Notes: generated by a model not told the origin, from the sequence alone. 64,000 nucleotides of DNA from Flaviaestuariibacter flavus (GCF_004337505.1 NZ_SJZI01000008.1:420767-484766), one strand, 5' to 3'. Positions 25,283-34,767 are shown, counted from the first letter of the stretch. Numbers and translations are program-made.

Positions 25283-25503
25283 GACCTCACCCCCGGCCCC
25301 TCTCCGGAGCGGAGAGGGGTGCCTCCCGGGAATATTTCTTACAGTATCAAACAGTATTCTGTTTGGAGCTAATACTAAAAGAGCGGATGCCTTCGGCATC
25401 CGCTCTTAGTTTTTGAAGTTCAGTCACCAGAAAGTATCAAACAATAATGAATGTTCAACAGGGGCACCCCTCTCCCCCAGGGAGAGGGGCCGGGGGTGAG
25501 GTC
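25283..25503. repeat. Composite inverted repeat element, copy 1
   Basis: About 220 bp with REP-like GC-rich arms in inverse orientation: GACCTCACCCCCGGCC at the left and GGCCGGGGGTGAGGTC at the right. In the centre is a 13-bp perfect hairpin, AAGAGCGGATGCC / GGCATCCGCTCTT (25379-25407). The left arm itself folds (CCCCTCTCCG / CGGAGAGGGG). It fills the RRM-rhomboid gap. A second copy with the same plan is at 45102-45321. Confidence 0.8.
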
Positions 25504-25532
25504 AGGGTGGGATTTTTGCAGCACCTTCCCGC

Positions 25533-26318
25533 ATGTTCCCTATCGGTGACGACAACTCCGGCCGCATCCGCACGCCTTACGTGAATTACGCGCTGCTGCT
25601 GTTTAATATCTTCGTGTTCGTTTACTGGCAACGCCTCGGAACCGATATCCCGGTTACTTTTGGCTACTCCACGGTGCCGGCCGAGATCCTCACGGGCCGC
25701 GACCTCGTATCGGAGTCGCGCATCATCATAGACCCCATCAGCGGCGCCCGCCAGCACCTCCCCGGCCTGCAGCCCGGCCCCTACCCCATCTACCTTACCC
25801 TGCTCACCTCCATGTTTCTGCATGGCGGCATCGCCCACATCTTTGGCAATATGCTCTACCTGGCGGTATTTGGCGATAACCTCGAAAACGTGATGGGCCA
25901 CGCCCGCTACCTGGCTTTTTACCTTTTGTGCGGACTCGCGGCCAGCTCCACCCACGTGGCGGCCACCGCCTTTATCGGCCAGAACCCCTTTATCCCCAGC
26001 CTCGGGGCTTCCGGCGCCATCTCGGGTGTGCTTGGCGGCTACCTGCTGCTCTTCCCGCGCAACCGCGTCCGGATATGGTTCATCCTCGGCTTCTGGCCCT
26101 TCCCGGCATTTATCTGCGTGGGACTCTGGTTCGTGTTCCAGGTAATCAACGGCTTGGGGGCACTCGGCTCCGACGAAGGCAGCGGCATCGCCTATGCCGC
26201 CCATATCGGCGGCTTCATCGCCGGCCTCCTGCTGGTGCGGCTCTTTACCCATACCGATACTTACGAACAGGTGCTCGACCGGATCGAATACTTCAAACGA
26301 AGAAGACGAACTTTTTAG
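25533..26318 (+). CDS. Rhomboid-family intramembrane serine protease
   Basis: 261 residues with about six transmembrane segments. The catalytic serine sits in LGASGAISGVLGGYLL (GASG, about residue 169) and the catalytic histidine in AYAAHIGGFIAGLL (about 229). FLHGGIAHIFGNMLYL carries the conserved HxxxN-like loop and helix. Rhomboids cleave transmembrane helices in the inner membrane; the substrate is unknown. The C-terminus is a short basic cytosolic tail (KRRRRTF). The 3' end overlaps the convergent lipid-kinase gene by 26 bp. Confidence 0.9.
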   Translation: MFPIGDDNSGRIRTPYVNYALLLFNIFVFVYWQRLGTDIPVTFGYSTVPAEILTGRDLVSESRIIIDPISGARQHLPGLQPGPYPIYLTLLTSMFLHGGIAHIFGNMLYLAVFGDNLENVMGHARYLAFYLLCGLAASSTHVAATAFIGQNPFIPSLGASGAISGVLGGYLLLFPRNRVRIWFILGFWPFPAFICVGLWFVFQVINGLGALGSDEGSGIAYAAHIGGFIAGLLLVRLFTHTDTYEQVLDRIEYFKRRRRTF

Positions 26319-27141
26319 GCAGGCAGCGCACCTCGAAGCGGGCCGCTTTCAGGTACTCCCCGTCGAGGTGGGCCGGCAGCTCCTGCGCGCATTCTATTAC
26401 GATATCGGCAGCCTGGCGGTACCACACAAAGGGAAGCTCCAGGTGCTCGCCCCGCTCAATCACCGGCAGGTAGCGCATCCGCTGCAGCGGGGCAATGGCG
26501 CCCACGAAGTTGATGTCGAGCAGGCCGTCGTCGGGCACCGTCTTTGGCGCCACCAGGAAATCACCGCCATAGCGCGTTCCGTTGGCCACCGACAGCAGCA
26601 GGGCGTTCTTCCGGTATTCGGTGCCATCGGCAAGCACACCTACGGAGCTTTCCTGGTAGGTAAGGATGTGCTTGAGCACCGACAACAGGTAGGATGCCTT
26701 CCCTGCCAGCTTCTTTTTGCCCAGGAGGTCGCGCACGATGGCGCCGTCGAAGCCGATACCCAGCCCGTTGAGAAAAAGGCGGCCGTTGCAGGAGCCGGCG
26801 TCGATGGCGCGGGTATTCCCCTGCAGGAGGCGCTCCACCAGCTGCGGCAGGGCCAGCTCGCCGTTGTACAGCATCCAGTGAAAATCGTTGCCGGAGCCAC
26901 CCGGGATGGCCGCCAGCGGCACGCGCACATCGGGAAACTGGTTGATGAAATAATTGAGGGTACCGTCGCCGCCCACGATCCACACCTGGGTAAAGCGCGA
27001 CAGGCTGGCGGGCCAGCCATCGGTGAAGGCCATAAACGGGATACCGCGGCGCTTCAGGTGCAGGCCCACCTCGTCGGTCATCCGCAGGGCACGGGCATTA
27101 TCGGAAGAAGGATTACAAAACAGCGCGATGAGCGGCTCCAT
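26293..27141 (-). CDS. Diacylglycerol/lipid kinase family protein (DagK/YegS-like)
   Basis: 282 residues. The catalytic domain shows VGGDGTLNYFINQF (nucleotide-binding GGDGT) and IPGGSGNDFHW, followed by NGLGIGFDGAIVRDLL and DGLLDINFVGAI, all typical of the DAG kinase catalytic fold. It would phosphorylate a lipid such as diacylglycerol or a sphingoid base at the membrane. The ATG at 27141 is used because upstream codons lack similarity and a TACCTTTA box lies just before it. Convergent overlap with the rhomboid gene. Confidence 0.85.
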   Translation of the reverse strand: MEPLIALFCNPSSDNARALRMTDEVGLHLKRRGIPFMAFTDGWPASLSRFTQVWIVGGDGTLNYFINQFPDVRVPLAAIPGGSGNDFHWMLYNGELALPQLVERLLQGNTRAIDAGSCNGRLFLNGLGIGFDGAIVRDLLGKKKLAGKASYLLSVLKHILTYQESSVGVLADGTEYRKNALLLSVANGTRYGGDFLVAPKTVPDDGLLDINFVGAIAPLQRMRYLPVIERGEHLELPFVWYRQAADIVIECAQELPAHLDGEYLKAARFEVRCLPKKFVFFV

Positions 27142-27152
27142 ACACGGGGAAA

Positions 27153-27160
27153 TAAAGGTA
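27153..27160 (-). promoter_or_regulatory. -7-like box of the lipid kinase gene
   Basis: TACCTTTA on the minus strand, one mismatch to TAnnTTTG, 11 nt before the ATG. Confidence 0.4.
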
Positions 27161-27420
27161 GTGCGGTGGCTAAGATAGGACTTCGGGGCCAGCGAACTAA
27201 GCCTTGCGGCGCTTGCTGCCCGCACCGTCGCCGGAGTTGAGGCAGCAATTCCGCAACCCGCGCCCGCGGCGGCTGATAGCGGCCGCGCTTCTGTTAACAA
27301 GGATGGAAAAAAAGCCGCTTCCATACCGTTTTCCCGCCGTTCATGCGCCCCGGCCGCACCGATGCCATTTCCGGCGAGTGCTTTGTTTTATTAAGTGTGA
27401 AGCAAAGAACCCGTGAGTCT

Positions 27421-27897
27421 ATGAATCGTTTCCTCCTCTTCCTCGCCCTGCTGGCAAGTGCCGGCACGGTATCCGCCCAGGGCACTATCAGCATGGTGAG
27501 CACCTACCAGTGCGTTGTGCCTGCTACCGCCGCCACCGAATCCGACGAGCTCGACAGCGTCGTGCTGCAATACGCTACCGAAGGCCGCGACACGCTCAGC
27601 ACCACCGTACTCCGCTACGAGCGTGCTTCCGGCAAATTGCTGGAGAAGCAGGTGGCACTCAGCGATATCTTCCTCAAACGCATTGGCTATACCGGCGGGC
27701 AGCGCCCGTATTTCTACCAATACCGCTATGACAACGAAGGCCGCATCATCTACCACAGCGATGCGATTACGGGGCGCTACCAGATTATGGATTATAACGG
27801 GGAAAACGCGATCGTCAAAACCTTCGATGCCAAAAGCCGCCGCCTCCTGAACCAGGATGTGATGCGGGAAGGCGCGCTTGTAGCGAAAAGGTTTTAA
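27421..27897 (+). CDS. Small secreted protein of unknown function
   Basis: 158 residues starting MNRFLLFLALLASAGTVSAQ, a clear signal peptide. The mature part has YQYRYDNEGRIIYHSDAITG, which resembles single YD/RHS-like or MORN-like strands, but I do not recognise a family. Lone gene between divergent and convergent neighbours. Probably periplasmic or surface exposed. Confidence 0.65.
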   Translation: MNRFLLFLALLASAGTVSAQGTISMVSTYQCVVPATAATESDELDSVVLQYATEGRDTLSTTVLRYERASGKLLEKQVALSDIFLKRIGYTGGQRPYFYQYRYDNEGRIIYHSDAITGRYQIMDYNGENAIVKTFDAKSRRLLNQDVMREGALVAKRF

Positions 27898-27916
27898 AGG
27901 TTGGTAGCAAACACGT

Positions 27917-27945
27917 ACCAATTAACCAATAGACCCATTACCTAA
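27917..27945. repeat. CCAATTAACCAATAGACC microrepeat
   Basis: A phrase family also at 30640-30676 and, inverted, at 24543-24570. It sits at the 3' side of two convergent genes. Confidence 0.6.
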
Positions 27946-28652
27946 TTCACTCTCCGCACGCTGCCGGAGCCATGCACCGATTGGTTGACACTGGCGGTGC
28001 CCTTGTAGGCCACGTCGCCGGAGCCGGCGATGTCGACGTTGAGTTGCTTGCTGGCAAAAACCTCGGCGTCGCCCGAGCCGTGAATTTCCACTTTCGTATC
28101 CTCGCTCATCAGGCCGAAGGCCGAAATATTGCCGCTGCCGTTGATCTCGCCCTCGAAGGTGCGGGTGGCGCCGCTAAGCCGGGCATCACCGCTGCCGGTT
28201 ACTTCGGCACGAACACGGGGCATGTCTACGTCGAGCGTTACAGAACCGCTGCCGGTGAGCCCGAGCTTGAGATTTTCGCCGCGGAGGCGCCCGCTGCCGG
28301 TAACGTCGCCCGAGCCCGTCACCTCCACCGAGCGGAAGCCGGGGCCGGTCACATATACCTTGAATTCATTTTCCGTACTGATGTTGATATGGCGGCGGAG
28401 ATGCACCCGGAGGGTGCTGCCACTCTGGTCGAGCTCCACGTATTGGAGCAGGTTCTGGTCGCCCTCGATGCGCACCGAAGGGGTGCCCTGGGCCAGCACT
28501 ACATCGATGTCACCGGATACTTCGAGGCGGTTGAAATCCCGGACGGTCCGCTGCTCGGAGCCGTGGATGCCGTTGCCCCGCACGCGGCGGCCCATGAATT
28601 TGCAGGAAGAAAAAAGCAGGACGGAAAGTCCTAGTACCAGGAAGGAGCGCAT
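27942..28652 (-). CDS. Head-GIN (DUF2807) domain lipoprotein
   Basis: 236 residues; the ATG at 28652 gives a lipobox ending LLFSSC. RDFNRLEVSGDIDVVLAQG is the head-GIN start. The rest is a right-handed beta-helix-like series of V-x-GSG-x-V/A strands (TGSGDVTGSG, TGSGSVTLDV, TGSGDARLSG, NGSGNISAFG, HGSGDAEVFA, AGSGDVAYKG, HGSGSVRRVN). Widespread in Bacteroidota with unknown function; probably anchored to the envelope. Confidence 0.88.
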   Translation of the reverse strand: MRSFLVLGLSVLLFSSCKFMGRRVRGNGIHGSEQRTVRDFNRLEVSGDIDVVLAQGTPSVRIEGDQNLLQYVELDQSGSTLRVHLRRHINISTENEFKVYVTGPGFRSVEVTGSGDVTGSGRLRGENLKLGLTGSGSVTLDVDMPRVRAEVTGSGDARLSGATRTFEGEINGSGNISAFGLMSEDTKVEIHGSGDAEVFASKQLNVDIAGSGDVAYKGTASVNQSVHGSGSVRRVN

Positions 28653-28688
28653 AGCAGGATAGTTTTGGTGATAAGATGCCGCAAACGG

Positions 28689-28706
28689 GCCGGCGGTTAC
28701 CGGCCG
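28689..28706. other. GGCCGG/CCGGCC hairpin upstream of the head-GIN gene
   Basis: A 6-bp GC-only stem with loop CGGTTA within the 384-bp gap 28653-29036. It would form in the leader of the minus-strand gene. Confidence 0.4.
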
Positions 28707-28770
28707 GAAAAGTAAAATAAAGGTTTGAACTGCCAAAGCGCCCCGGCCTCCCGCTTAGGCAGGATAAGGC

Positions 28771-28961
28771 TAACAATAGCGTTTTTCCAATTTACTCGAC
28801 ACTTCGTCCTCCGGATTACACGGCCATTTTTTCGGTTTACATAGCCATTCCCGCATCTTACACACCATTGACGCAGCTAACAGGACAAATTTTCCGGTTT
28901 ACCGCACTGTTTTCGCAATCGACACCGGCATTGTTGTTTTTTACACAGGTGCTGATTCGGC
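28771..28961. repeat. Degenerate 21-bp-period tandem array upstream of guaA
   Basis: About nine units of 19-24 bp (mostly 21). The AC of a TTACA-like start falls at 28773, 28794, 28818, 28839, 28860, 28880, 28901, 28922 and 28943. The best units share TTACAnnGCCATT followed by a C/T-rich part. The period equals two helical turns. No ORF follows the period. It lies in the guaA / head-GIN divergent gap. Confidence 0.65.
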
Positions 28962-28977
28962 TCGTGCCGGGAATCCC

Positions 28978-29004
28978 AAATCCGACATCCGACATCGGAC
29001 ATCG
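28978..29004. repeat. GACATCCGACATC microrepeat before guaA
   Basis: Three GACATC units in tandem, of the ATCAGACATC phrase family, ending 33 nt before the guaA start. Confidence 0.6.
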
Positions 29005-29021
29005 AAAGATTCCCTTTGTCT

Positions 29022-29029
29022 TACCTTCG
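29022..29029 (+). promoter_or_regulatory. -7-like box of guaA
   Basis: TACCTTCG, one mismatch to TAnnTTTG, 7 nt before the ATG at 29037; the transcript would be nearly leaderless. Confidence 0.4.
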
Positions 29030-29036
29030 GGGCGCT

Positions 29037-30569
29037 ATGACCGAAAAGATCATCATCCTCGACTTCGGCTCGCAATACACCCAACTCATCGCCCGCGCGG
29101 TACGCGAAGCCAATGTTTACTGTGAAATCATCCCCTTCAACAAGCCTGTCCCGGCCGACCCTTCCATCAAGGGCATCATCCTGTCGGGATCGCCCTTTTC
29201 GGTTAACGACGAAGGCGCGCCCATCGTAGACGTGCGCGGCATGGCCGCGGAGCGCCCCGTGCTGGGCGTTTGCTACGGCGCCCAGCTCACCGCCAAGGTC
29301 TTCGGCGGGTCGGTGGAGAAAAGCTCGAAGCGCGAATACGGCCGCGCCATCCTCCACAAGATGCAGGACGACGCCCTGCTCGGCGGCCTCAGTACCTCCT
29401 CGCAGGTGTGGATGAGCCACGGCGACTCGATCAAGCGCCTCCCCGAAGGCTTCACCGTGCTGGCAACTACGGATTCTATCCCCGTGGCCGCCTTCAAGGC
29501 CTCCGGAACGGAGCAGGCACTCTACGGCCTCCAGTTTCACCCCGAGGTATACCACTCTATCGAAGGCAAAAAGATTCTCAAGAACTTCCTCGTTGATATC
29601 TGCGGCTGCAGCCAGGACTGGACGCCCGCGCATTTCGTGACCGATACCGTGGCCGAGCTGAAGCGCAGCATCGGCGACCGCCAGGTGGTAATGGCCCTTT
29701 CGGGTGGCGTGGACTCCACCGTGGCGGCCACGCTCATCCACCGCGCCATCGGCACCAATCTCCACGGCATTTTCGTGGACAACGGTGTGCTGCGCAAAGA
29801 CGAGTTCCAGCAGGTGCTTGATACCTATAACCGCATCGGAGTAAACGTTACCGGTATCGATGCCCGCCAGCGCTTTTACGATGCGCTCGCCGGCAAAAGC
29901 GACCCGGAGCAGAAGCGCAAGATCATCGGTGGCTTGTTTATCGATATTTTCCAGGAAGAAGCCGCCCGCATTGAAAACGTGTCGATGCTCGGCCAGGGCA
30001 CCATCTACCCCGACGTGATCGAGAGCGTGTCGGTACACGGTCCGTCGGTGACCATCAAGAGCCACCACAACGTGGGCGGTCTGCCCGAAAAGATGCACCT
30101 CGGGCTTGTGGAACCGCTGCGCTACCTCTTCAAAGACGAGGTGCGGAAAGTAGGCCGCGAGCTGGGCATCCCCGACGATCTTATCAGCCGCCATCCCTTC
30201 CCGGGTCCCGGCCTCGCCATCCGCATCCTCGGCGAGATCACGGCCGAGAAGGTCGCCCTGCTGCAGGCCGCCGACGACATCTATGTTAAAGCCCTGAAGC
30301 GCCACAACCTCTACGCAACCGTGTGGCAGGCCGGCGCCATCTTACTGCCGGTGAAAAGCGTGGGCGTGATGGGCGACGAACGCACCTACGAGTTTACGGT
30401 GGCCCTCCGCGCCGTAACTTCCGTAGACGGGATGACGGCCGACTGGGCGCACCTGCCTTACGACTTCCTGGCCGATGTTTCCAACGAGATCATCAACTCC
30501 GTACGGGGCATCAACCGCGTGGTGTATGATATCTCTTCGAAGCCGCCGGCGACGATTGAGTGGGAGTAA
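29037..30569 (+). CDS. guaA: GMP synthase (glutamine-hydrolysing)
   Basis: 510 residues. Converts XMP to GMP with glutamine and ATP. The class I glutamine amidotransferase domain has the nucleophile Cys in GVCYGAQL, then His and Glu in FHPEVYHS. The ATP pyrophosphatase domain has the PP-loop [11 protein letters not shown] (about residues 222-232). The C-terminal dimerisation domain ends [11 protein letters not shown], as in other GuaA. The ATG at 29037 starts [13 protein letters not shown], the usual start; an in-frame TTG at 29016 would lie before the promoter box. Confidence 0.97.
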   Translation: MTEKIIILDFGSQYTQLIARAVREANVYCEIIPFNKPVPADPSIKGIILSGSPFSVNDEGAPIVDVRGMAAERPVLGVCYGAQLTAKVFGGSVEKSSKREYGRAILHKMQDDALLGGLSTSSQVWMSHGDSIKRLPEGFTVLATTDSIPVAAFKASGTEQALYGLQFHPEVYHSIEGKKILKNFLVDICGCSQDWTPAHFVTDTVAELKRSIGDRQVVMALSGGVDSTVAATLIHRAIGTNLHGIFVDNGVLRKDEFQQVLDTYNRIGVNVTGIDARQRFYDALAGKSDPEQKRKIIGGLFIDIFQEEAARIENVSMLGQGTIYPDVIESVSVHGPSVTIKSHHNVGGLPEKMHLGLVEPLRYLFKDEVRKVGRELGIPDDLISRHPFPGPGLAIRILGEITAEKVALLQAADDIYVKALKRHNLYATVWQAGAILLPVKSVGVMGDERTYEFTVALRAVTSVDGMTADWAHLPYDFLADVSNEIINSVRGINRVVYDISSKPPATIEWE

Positions 30570-30639
30570 GTTGTCTATTGGTCTGTTGGTAAAAAGCAAT
30601 TACGCTACTTGCTCCGTTCAGGATAGAAATAGCGAAGAA

Positions 30640-30676
30640 CCAATTAACCAATAGACCAATTAACTAATAAACCTAT
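30640..30676. repeat. CCAATTAACCAATAGACC microrepeat after guaA
   Basis: Tandem CCAATTAAC/CAATAGAC units lead directly into the leader of the next gene, so its ribosome-binding region may derive from repeat sequence. Confidence 0.6.
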
Positions 30677-30692
30677 AAACACCCTTACCACT

Positions 30693-31859
30693 ATGACATC
30701 ATTAAAGCGATACGGGTTCCTGCTCCTGCTGGCGTTCTTTGCCCTGGGTGCCGCCGCGCAACAGCGACAGAAGATCGTACTCTTTTCGCCGCTGTACCTT
30801 GATTCGGCTTTTGATGCGGGCAACAACTACCGCTTCAACACCAGCTTTCCCAAGTATCTCAACCCGGGCCTCGAGTTCTACCTCGGTGCCCAGGCCGCCC
30901 TCGACTCGCTGAACCGCGCCGGCGCGCCGCTGGAGGTGCACGTGGTGGACCTGCGATCCTCGAAAACGCCGCTGGCCCGCGTCTTCCGCGATCCCGCGCT
31001 CGCCAATGCCGGGCTTTTCATCGCGCCCTCCAACCCGGCCGAAACGCGGCAACTGGCAGAAGAGGCCCTGCGCCGTAAGATCCCCTTCGTATCGGCCACC
31101 CTCCCCAACGATGCGGGCGTTACCGACAATCCCTATTACGTGGTGCTCAACTCTACGCTCCGCACCCATTGCGAAGCCCTGTACCGCCACTACCAGAAGG
31201 TCGCCCCCAACGATCACGTGGTACTCTTCACCCGCCCCGGCACACAGGAAGCACAGGTAAAGGAATATTTTCTCGACGCCGCCAAATCGGCTACCGGTAA
31301 AGCCCTCAGCCTGCAGGTGGTTGACCTCGGCGCTGAATTCGATGACGGGAAAGTAGTGGCTGCCCTCGACAGCACGCGCCGCAACATCTGCATCGCCGGC
31401 TCCCTCGATGAAGACTTCGCCTCCGAACTCGCCGCAGGCCTTACCAGCGCCGGCTCCGACTACAAGATCCAACTGGCGGGCATGCCCACCTGGGACGGGC
31501 TTCCCTTCCGCCACACCGAGTTCAAAGGCCTCGACATCCTGTACACAACACCGTTCTGGTACGCAAAGCCGACGGCCCTGCAAACGGCCATCGCCAAAGA
31601 TTTCAGCGCAAAACAAAATGGCCGCGCCACCGACCTCTACTACCGTGGCTACGAAACGATGCTGCGCTTTGCCCTGCTCCTGCTCGATTCCAGGGGCGAC
31701 ATGGCCTCCAACCTGCCGCGCAAGGGCAACAATGTATTCACCACGTTCGACATCCAGCCCGTCTTCCTCAACCGCAGCAAGCCCGAGCTCGATTACTTTG
31801 AAAACAAGCACCTGTATTTTATCCGGGTGGTGAATGGCGTGAAGAGCGCGCTGCCGTGA
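30693..31859 (+). CDS. Periplasmic-binding-protein-like (type 1 fold) exported protein
   Basis: 388 residues with signal peptide ending LGAAAQ. The pattern KIVLFSPLYLDSAFD, GLEFYLGAQAALDSLN, IPFVSATLPNDAG, VVLFTRPGTQEAQV and GYETMLRFALLLLD resembles the type 1 periplasmic binding fold found in LpoA-like proteins and in some Bacteroidota proteins that also carry LysM domains. No LysM domain is present here. It probably acts in the periplasm, perhaps as a sensor or cell-wall enzyme activator; this is inference. It is 120 nt after guaA, separated by microrepeats. Confidence 0.65.
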   Translation: MTSLKRYGFLLLLAFFALGAAAQQRQKIVLFSPLYLDSAFDAGNNYRFNTSFPKYLNPGLEFYLGAQAALDSLNRAGAPLEVHVVDLRSSKTPLARVFRDPALANAGLFIAPSNPAETRQLAEEALRRKIPFVSATLPNDAGVTDNPYYVVLNSTLRTHCEALYRHYQKVAPNDHVVLFTRPGTQEAQVKEYFLDAAKSATGKALSLQVVDLGAEFDDGKVVAALDSTRRNICIAGSLDEDFASELAAGLTSAGSDYKIQLAGMPTWDGLPFRHTEFKGLDILYTTPFWYAKPTALQTAIAKDFSAKQNGRATDLYYRGYETMLRFALLLLDSRGDMASNLPRKGNNVFTTFDIQPVFLNRSKPELDYFENKHLYFIRVVNGVKSALP

Positions 31860-31861
31860 GA

Positions 31862-31976
31862 AGGAACGCTGATTCCGCGGGCGGAATACGCAGATTGGTT
31901 ATGATTTTTATGTTTGGCTTACGCCGGTAACGATATCCGCGTTCATCATAACAGATCATAAAAAATCCGCGTTCTT
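31862..31976 (+). repeat. Nested palindromic repeat, short copy
   Basis: Begins GAACGCTGATTCCGCGGGCGGAAT and contains TTGGTTATGATTTTTATG and GATCATAAAAAATCCGCG. It lacks the middle segment present in the copies at 48538-48692 and 51591-51746. It occupies most of the 195-bp gap. Confidence 0.7.
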
Positions 31977-32054
31977 TCGCCCCCAACCTTCCGGCTGCCC
32001 TGCTGTTGCATTGATGGCATTATTCTTTTAGCTCATCCCGCAACAACAGCACCC

Positions 32055-33086
32055 ATGCCCCTGATCGAATTCACCGAGAAAGGCCTGTATTGCCGCCCGG
32101 GCGGCTTCTACATCGATCCGTGGCGGCCCGTGGACCGCGCGCTCATCACCCATGCGCACAGCGACCATGCCCGCTGGGGCAGCAGGTATTACCTCGCCCA
32201 CCACGACTCGATTCCCATCATGCAGGCCCGCCTCGGCCCCAACCATTACCAAGGTGTGGGCTACGGCGAAACGACCTTCATCAACGGCGTCAAGGTGTCC
32301 TATCATCCCGCCGGCCACATCATCGGCTCGGCCCAGATCCGCGTGGAATACGAAGGCGAGATCTGGGTGGTGAGCGGCGACTACAAGCTGGAGAACGACG
32401 GCATCAGCGGCGCCTTCGAGCCGGTGAAATGCCATCATTTCGTGACCGAGTCCACCTTCGGACTTCCTATTTACAACTGGAAGCCGCAGGCCGAGATCTA
32501 CCGCGGCATGCAGGACTGGGTCCGCAAAAACCAGAGCAATGGAAAGTCATCCATCTTCATTGCGTATAGTCTCGGCAAGGCGCAGCGCCTGCTGCAGCCA
32601 CTAAGCGAGTTAAGCGAACGCATTCTCGTTCACGGCGCTGTGTACAATATGCACATGGCGCTCGTCAACGCGGGGCACAAGCTACCGCCCGTGGAGCGCG
32701 TGACGCCCGAAACGCCGAAGGAGCACCTGAAGGGCGCCGTGGTGATTGCGCCGTCGAGCGCCGAGGGTACGAGCTGGATCCGCCGCTTCAGTCCCCATGC
32801 CGTGGGTATCTGCAGCGGCTGGATGATGGTGCGCGGCAACACCCGCCGCAAGAATGCCGACGCGGGCTTCGCCCTCTCCGACCACGCCGACTGGAACGGG
32901 CTGCTGCAGGCCTGCAAGGCCACGGAGGCCGAATGCGTGTACGTGACTCACGGTTTCCAGGCCGCCTTCAGCCGCTACCTCAACGAGCAGGGCATCCAGG
33001 CCCGCGAGGTGATCACCGAGTACGGCAATGACGAAGACGCCGGGCCCACACCGAGCGAGGAAGAAAAAATCAGCGAGGATTTATGA
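32055..33086 (+). CDS. Ligase-associated MBL-fold DNA exonuclease
   Basis: 343 residues of the metallo-beta-lactamase/beta-CASP family. THAHSDHARWG is the metal-binding HxHxDH motif; PAGHIIGSAQ, SGDYK and ALSDHADWNGLL supply the remaining metal ligands. It matches the exonuclease of the ligase-associated DNA damage response set. Its ATGA junction couples it to the DNA ligase gene. Cytosolic, probable DNA end processing in repair. The C-terminus is an acidic tail (EEEKISEDL). Confidence 0.9.
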   Translation: MPLIEFTEKGLYCRPGGFYIDPWRPVDRALITHAHSDHARWGSRYYLAHHDSIPIMQARLGPNHYQGVGYGETTFINGVKVSYHPAGHIIGSAQIRVEYEGEIWVVSGDYKLENDGISGAFEPVKCHHFVTESTFGLPIYNWKPQAEIYRGMQDWVRKNQSNGKSSIFIAYSLGKAQRLLQPLSELSERILVHGAVYNMHMALVNAGHKLPPVERVTPETPKEHLKGAVVIAPSSAEGTSWIRRFSPHAVGICSGWMMVRGNTRRKNADAGFALSDHADWNGLLQACKATEAECVYVTHGFQAAFSRYLNEQGIQAREVITEYGNDEDAGPTPSEEEKISEDL

Positions 33087-34747
33087 GCGAAGAAGCAATT
33101 CATACCGAAGAAGCATTGCCCGCGCCCGGCACCGGCCTCGAAGGCTTCCGCGCCTTCGCCGACCTCGTGCTCCGCATCGGCAGCAGCACCAAAACGACCG
33201 AGAAGCTCAACGCACTCGTCCAGTATTTCTACGGGGCACCCGACAAAGACAAGGTTTGGATGATCGCGATCTTCAGTGGCCGCCGGCCCAAGCGTGTTGT
33301 GAACACAACCCAACTGGCTACCTGGGCCGTGGAAATGATCAACCTGCCCTTCTGGCTTTTTGAAGAGTCTTATCATACCGTGGGTGACCTTGCCGAGACC
33401 ATCGCGCTGCTGCTCCCGGAGAGCGACCGCCAGCCGGAGCATCCCGAGCCGCTGCACTATTATATCGAACAACTCAAAGGCCTCGATAAGCAAAGCGAGG
33501 AAGCCCGAAAATATTTTATCCTCGAGAGCTGGCAGGAGATGTCCTTTGCCGAGCGCTTTGTATTCAACAAACTGATCACGGGCGGCTTCCGCATCGGTGT
33601 ATCGCAAAAGCTGATGGTGAACGCGCTGGCGAAAACAGTGAAGACCGACCCCGCCGTCATCGCGCACCGCATCTCCGGCAACTGGGATCCCGCCACGATC
33701 TCCTTTGATGAACTACTGAGCGAGGAAGCGGGCACGGCCGACGCTTCCAAACCCTATCCTTTTTACCTCGCCTATGCTATCGAGGAGCCCGAGCTCGAAA
33801 AGCTCGGCGACCCGCGGGAGTGGCAGGCTGAATGGAAATGGGACGGCATCCGCGGGCAACTGATCAAGCGCCGGGGCGAGCTCTTCGTGTGGAGCCGCGG
33901 TGAGGAGCTGATGACGGAAAAATTCCCGGAATACGCGAGCCTGCTGCCCCTGCTGCCCGAAGGCGTGGTGCTCGACGGCGAGATCATTCCGAGCCAGGAT
34001 GGCAAGCCCTTGCCCTTCGCCCTGCTGCAAACCCGCATCGGCCGCAAGAACGTCACAAAGAAACAACTGCAGGAAGCACCGATCTCTTTCTTTGCCTACG
34101 ACCTGCTGGAGTGGGAAGGCGAAGACTGGCGCACGCGGCCCTTGTCGGAGCGCCGGGCCAGGCTCGAGGAGGTCGTGCGCGGCATTAATCACCCGATCCT
34201 GCTGCTGTCGGAGATCGTGGCGTACAGCTCCTGGCAGGAGCTGGCAGAATTGCGCCGGGGCTCGCGCGAGATGGGCGCCGAAGGCTTTATGCTGAAGCGC
34301 AGGTCATCCACCTACCAGGTAGGCCGCAAGCGCGGCGACTGGTGGAAATGGAAGATCGACCCGCTCACCATCGACGCGGTGATGATCTACGCGCAGAAAG
34401 GCGCGGGCCGCCGCTCGAACCTTTATACCGACTACACCTTCGCCGTACGCGACGGCGACAAGCTGGTACCGTTTACCAAAGCTTACTCCGGGCTTACCGA
34501 CAAGGAATTTGCGCAGGTGGATGCCTTTGTCAAAAAGAATTCGCTCGAGAAGTTCGGCCCCGTGCGCACGGTAAAGCCCGAACTGGTGTTCGAGATCGCC
34601 TTCGAGGGCATCGCCGCCTCCAACCGCCACAAGAGCGGTGTGGCGCTTCGCTTCCCACGTATCAGTCGCTGGCGCCACGACAAAAAAGCCGATGAGATCA
34701 ACACGCTCGAAGAGCTGAAGCAGCTGCTGGAAGTGTATGGGAAGTAA
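33083..34747 (+). CDS. ATP-dependent DNA ligase (ligase-associated repair type)
   Basis: 554 residues. An N-terminal all-helical DNA-binding domain (1-210) precedes the adenylation domain with WKWDGIRGQLI (KxDG, catalytic Lys about residue 252), ELFVWSRGEEL, VLDGEI and EGFMLKRRSSTY, then WWKWKIDPLTIDAVMIYAQKG and an OB domain. It seals nicks using ATP, unlike the NAD-dependent housekeeping ligase. ATGA overlap with the exonuclease gene. Part of the exonuclease-ligase-helicase-phosphoesterase set. Confidence 0.94.
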   Translation: MSEEAIHTEEALPAPGTGLEGFRAFADLVLRIGSSTKTTEKLNALVQYFYGAPDKDKVWMIAIFSGRRPKRVVNTTQLATWAVEMINLPFWLFEESYHTVGDLAETIALLLPESDRQPEHPEPLHYYIEQLKGLDKQSEEARKYFILESWQEMSFAERFVFNKLITGGFRIGVSQKLMVNALAKTVKTDPAVIAHRISGNWDPATISFDELLSEEAGTADASKPYPFYLAYAIEEPELEKLGDPREWQAEWKWDGIRGQLIKRRGELFVWSRGEELMTEKFPEYASLLPLLPEGVVLDGEIIPSQDGKPLPFALLQTRIGRKNVTKKQLQEAPISFFAYDLLEWEGEDWRTRPLSERRARLEEVVRGINHPILLLSEIVAYSSWQELAELRRGSREMGAEGFMLKRRSSTYQVGRKRGDWWKWKIDPLTIDAVMIYAQKGAGRRSNLYTDYTFAVRDGDKLVPFTKAYSGLTDKEFAQVDAFVKKNSLEKFGPVRTVKPELVFEIAFEGIAASNRHKSGVALRFPRISRWRHDKKADEINTLEELKQLLEVYGK

Positions 34748-34767
34748 GAACGCTCAACGCTGCTGTC

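Noticed and set aside
28771-28961. 21-bp array considered as a CRISPR or as iterons of an origin
   Set aside because: Units are too short and contiguous for CRISPR. No dnaA, repA or DnaA-box cluster is nearby, so an origin is unsupported.
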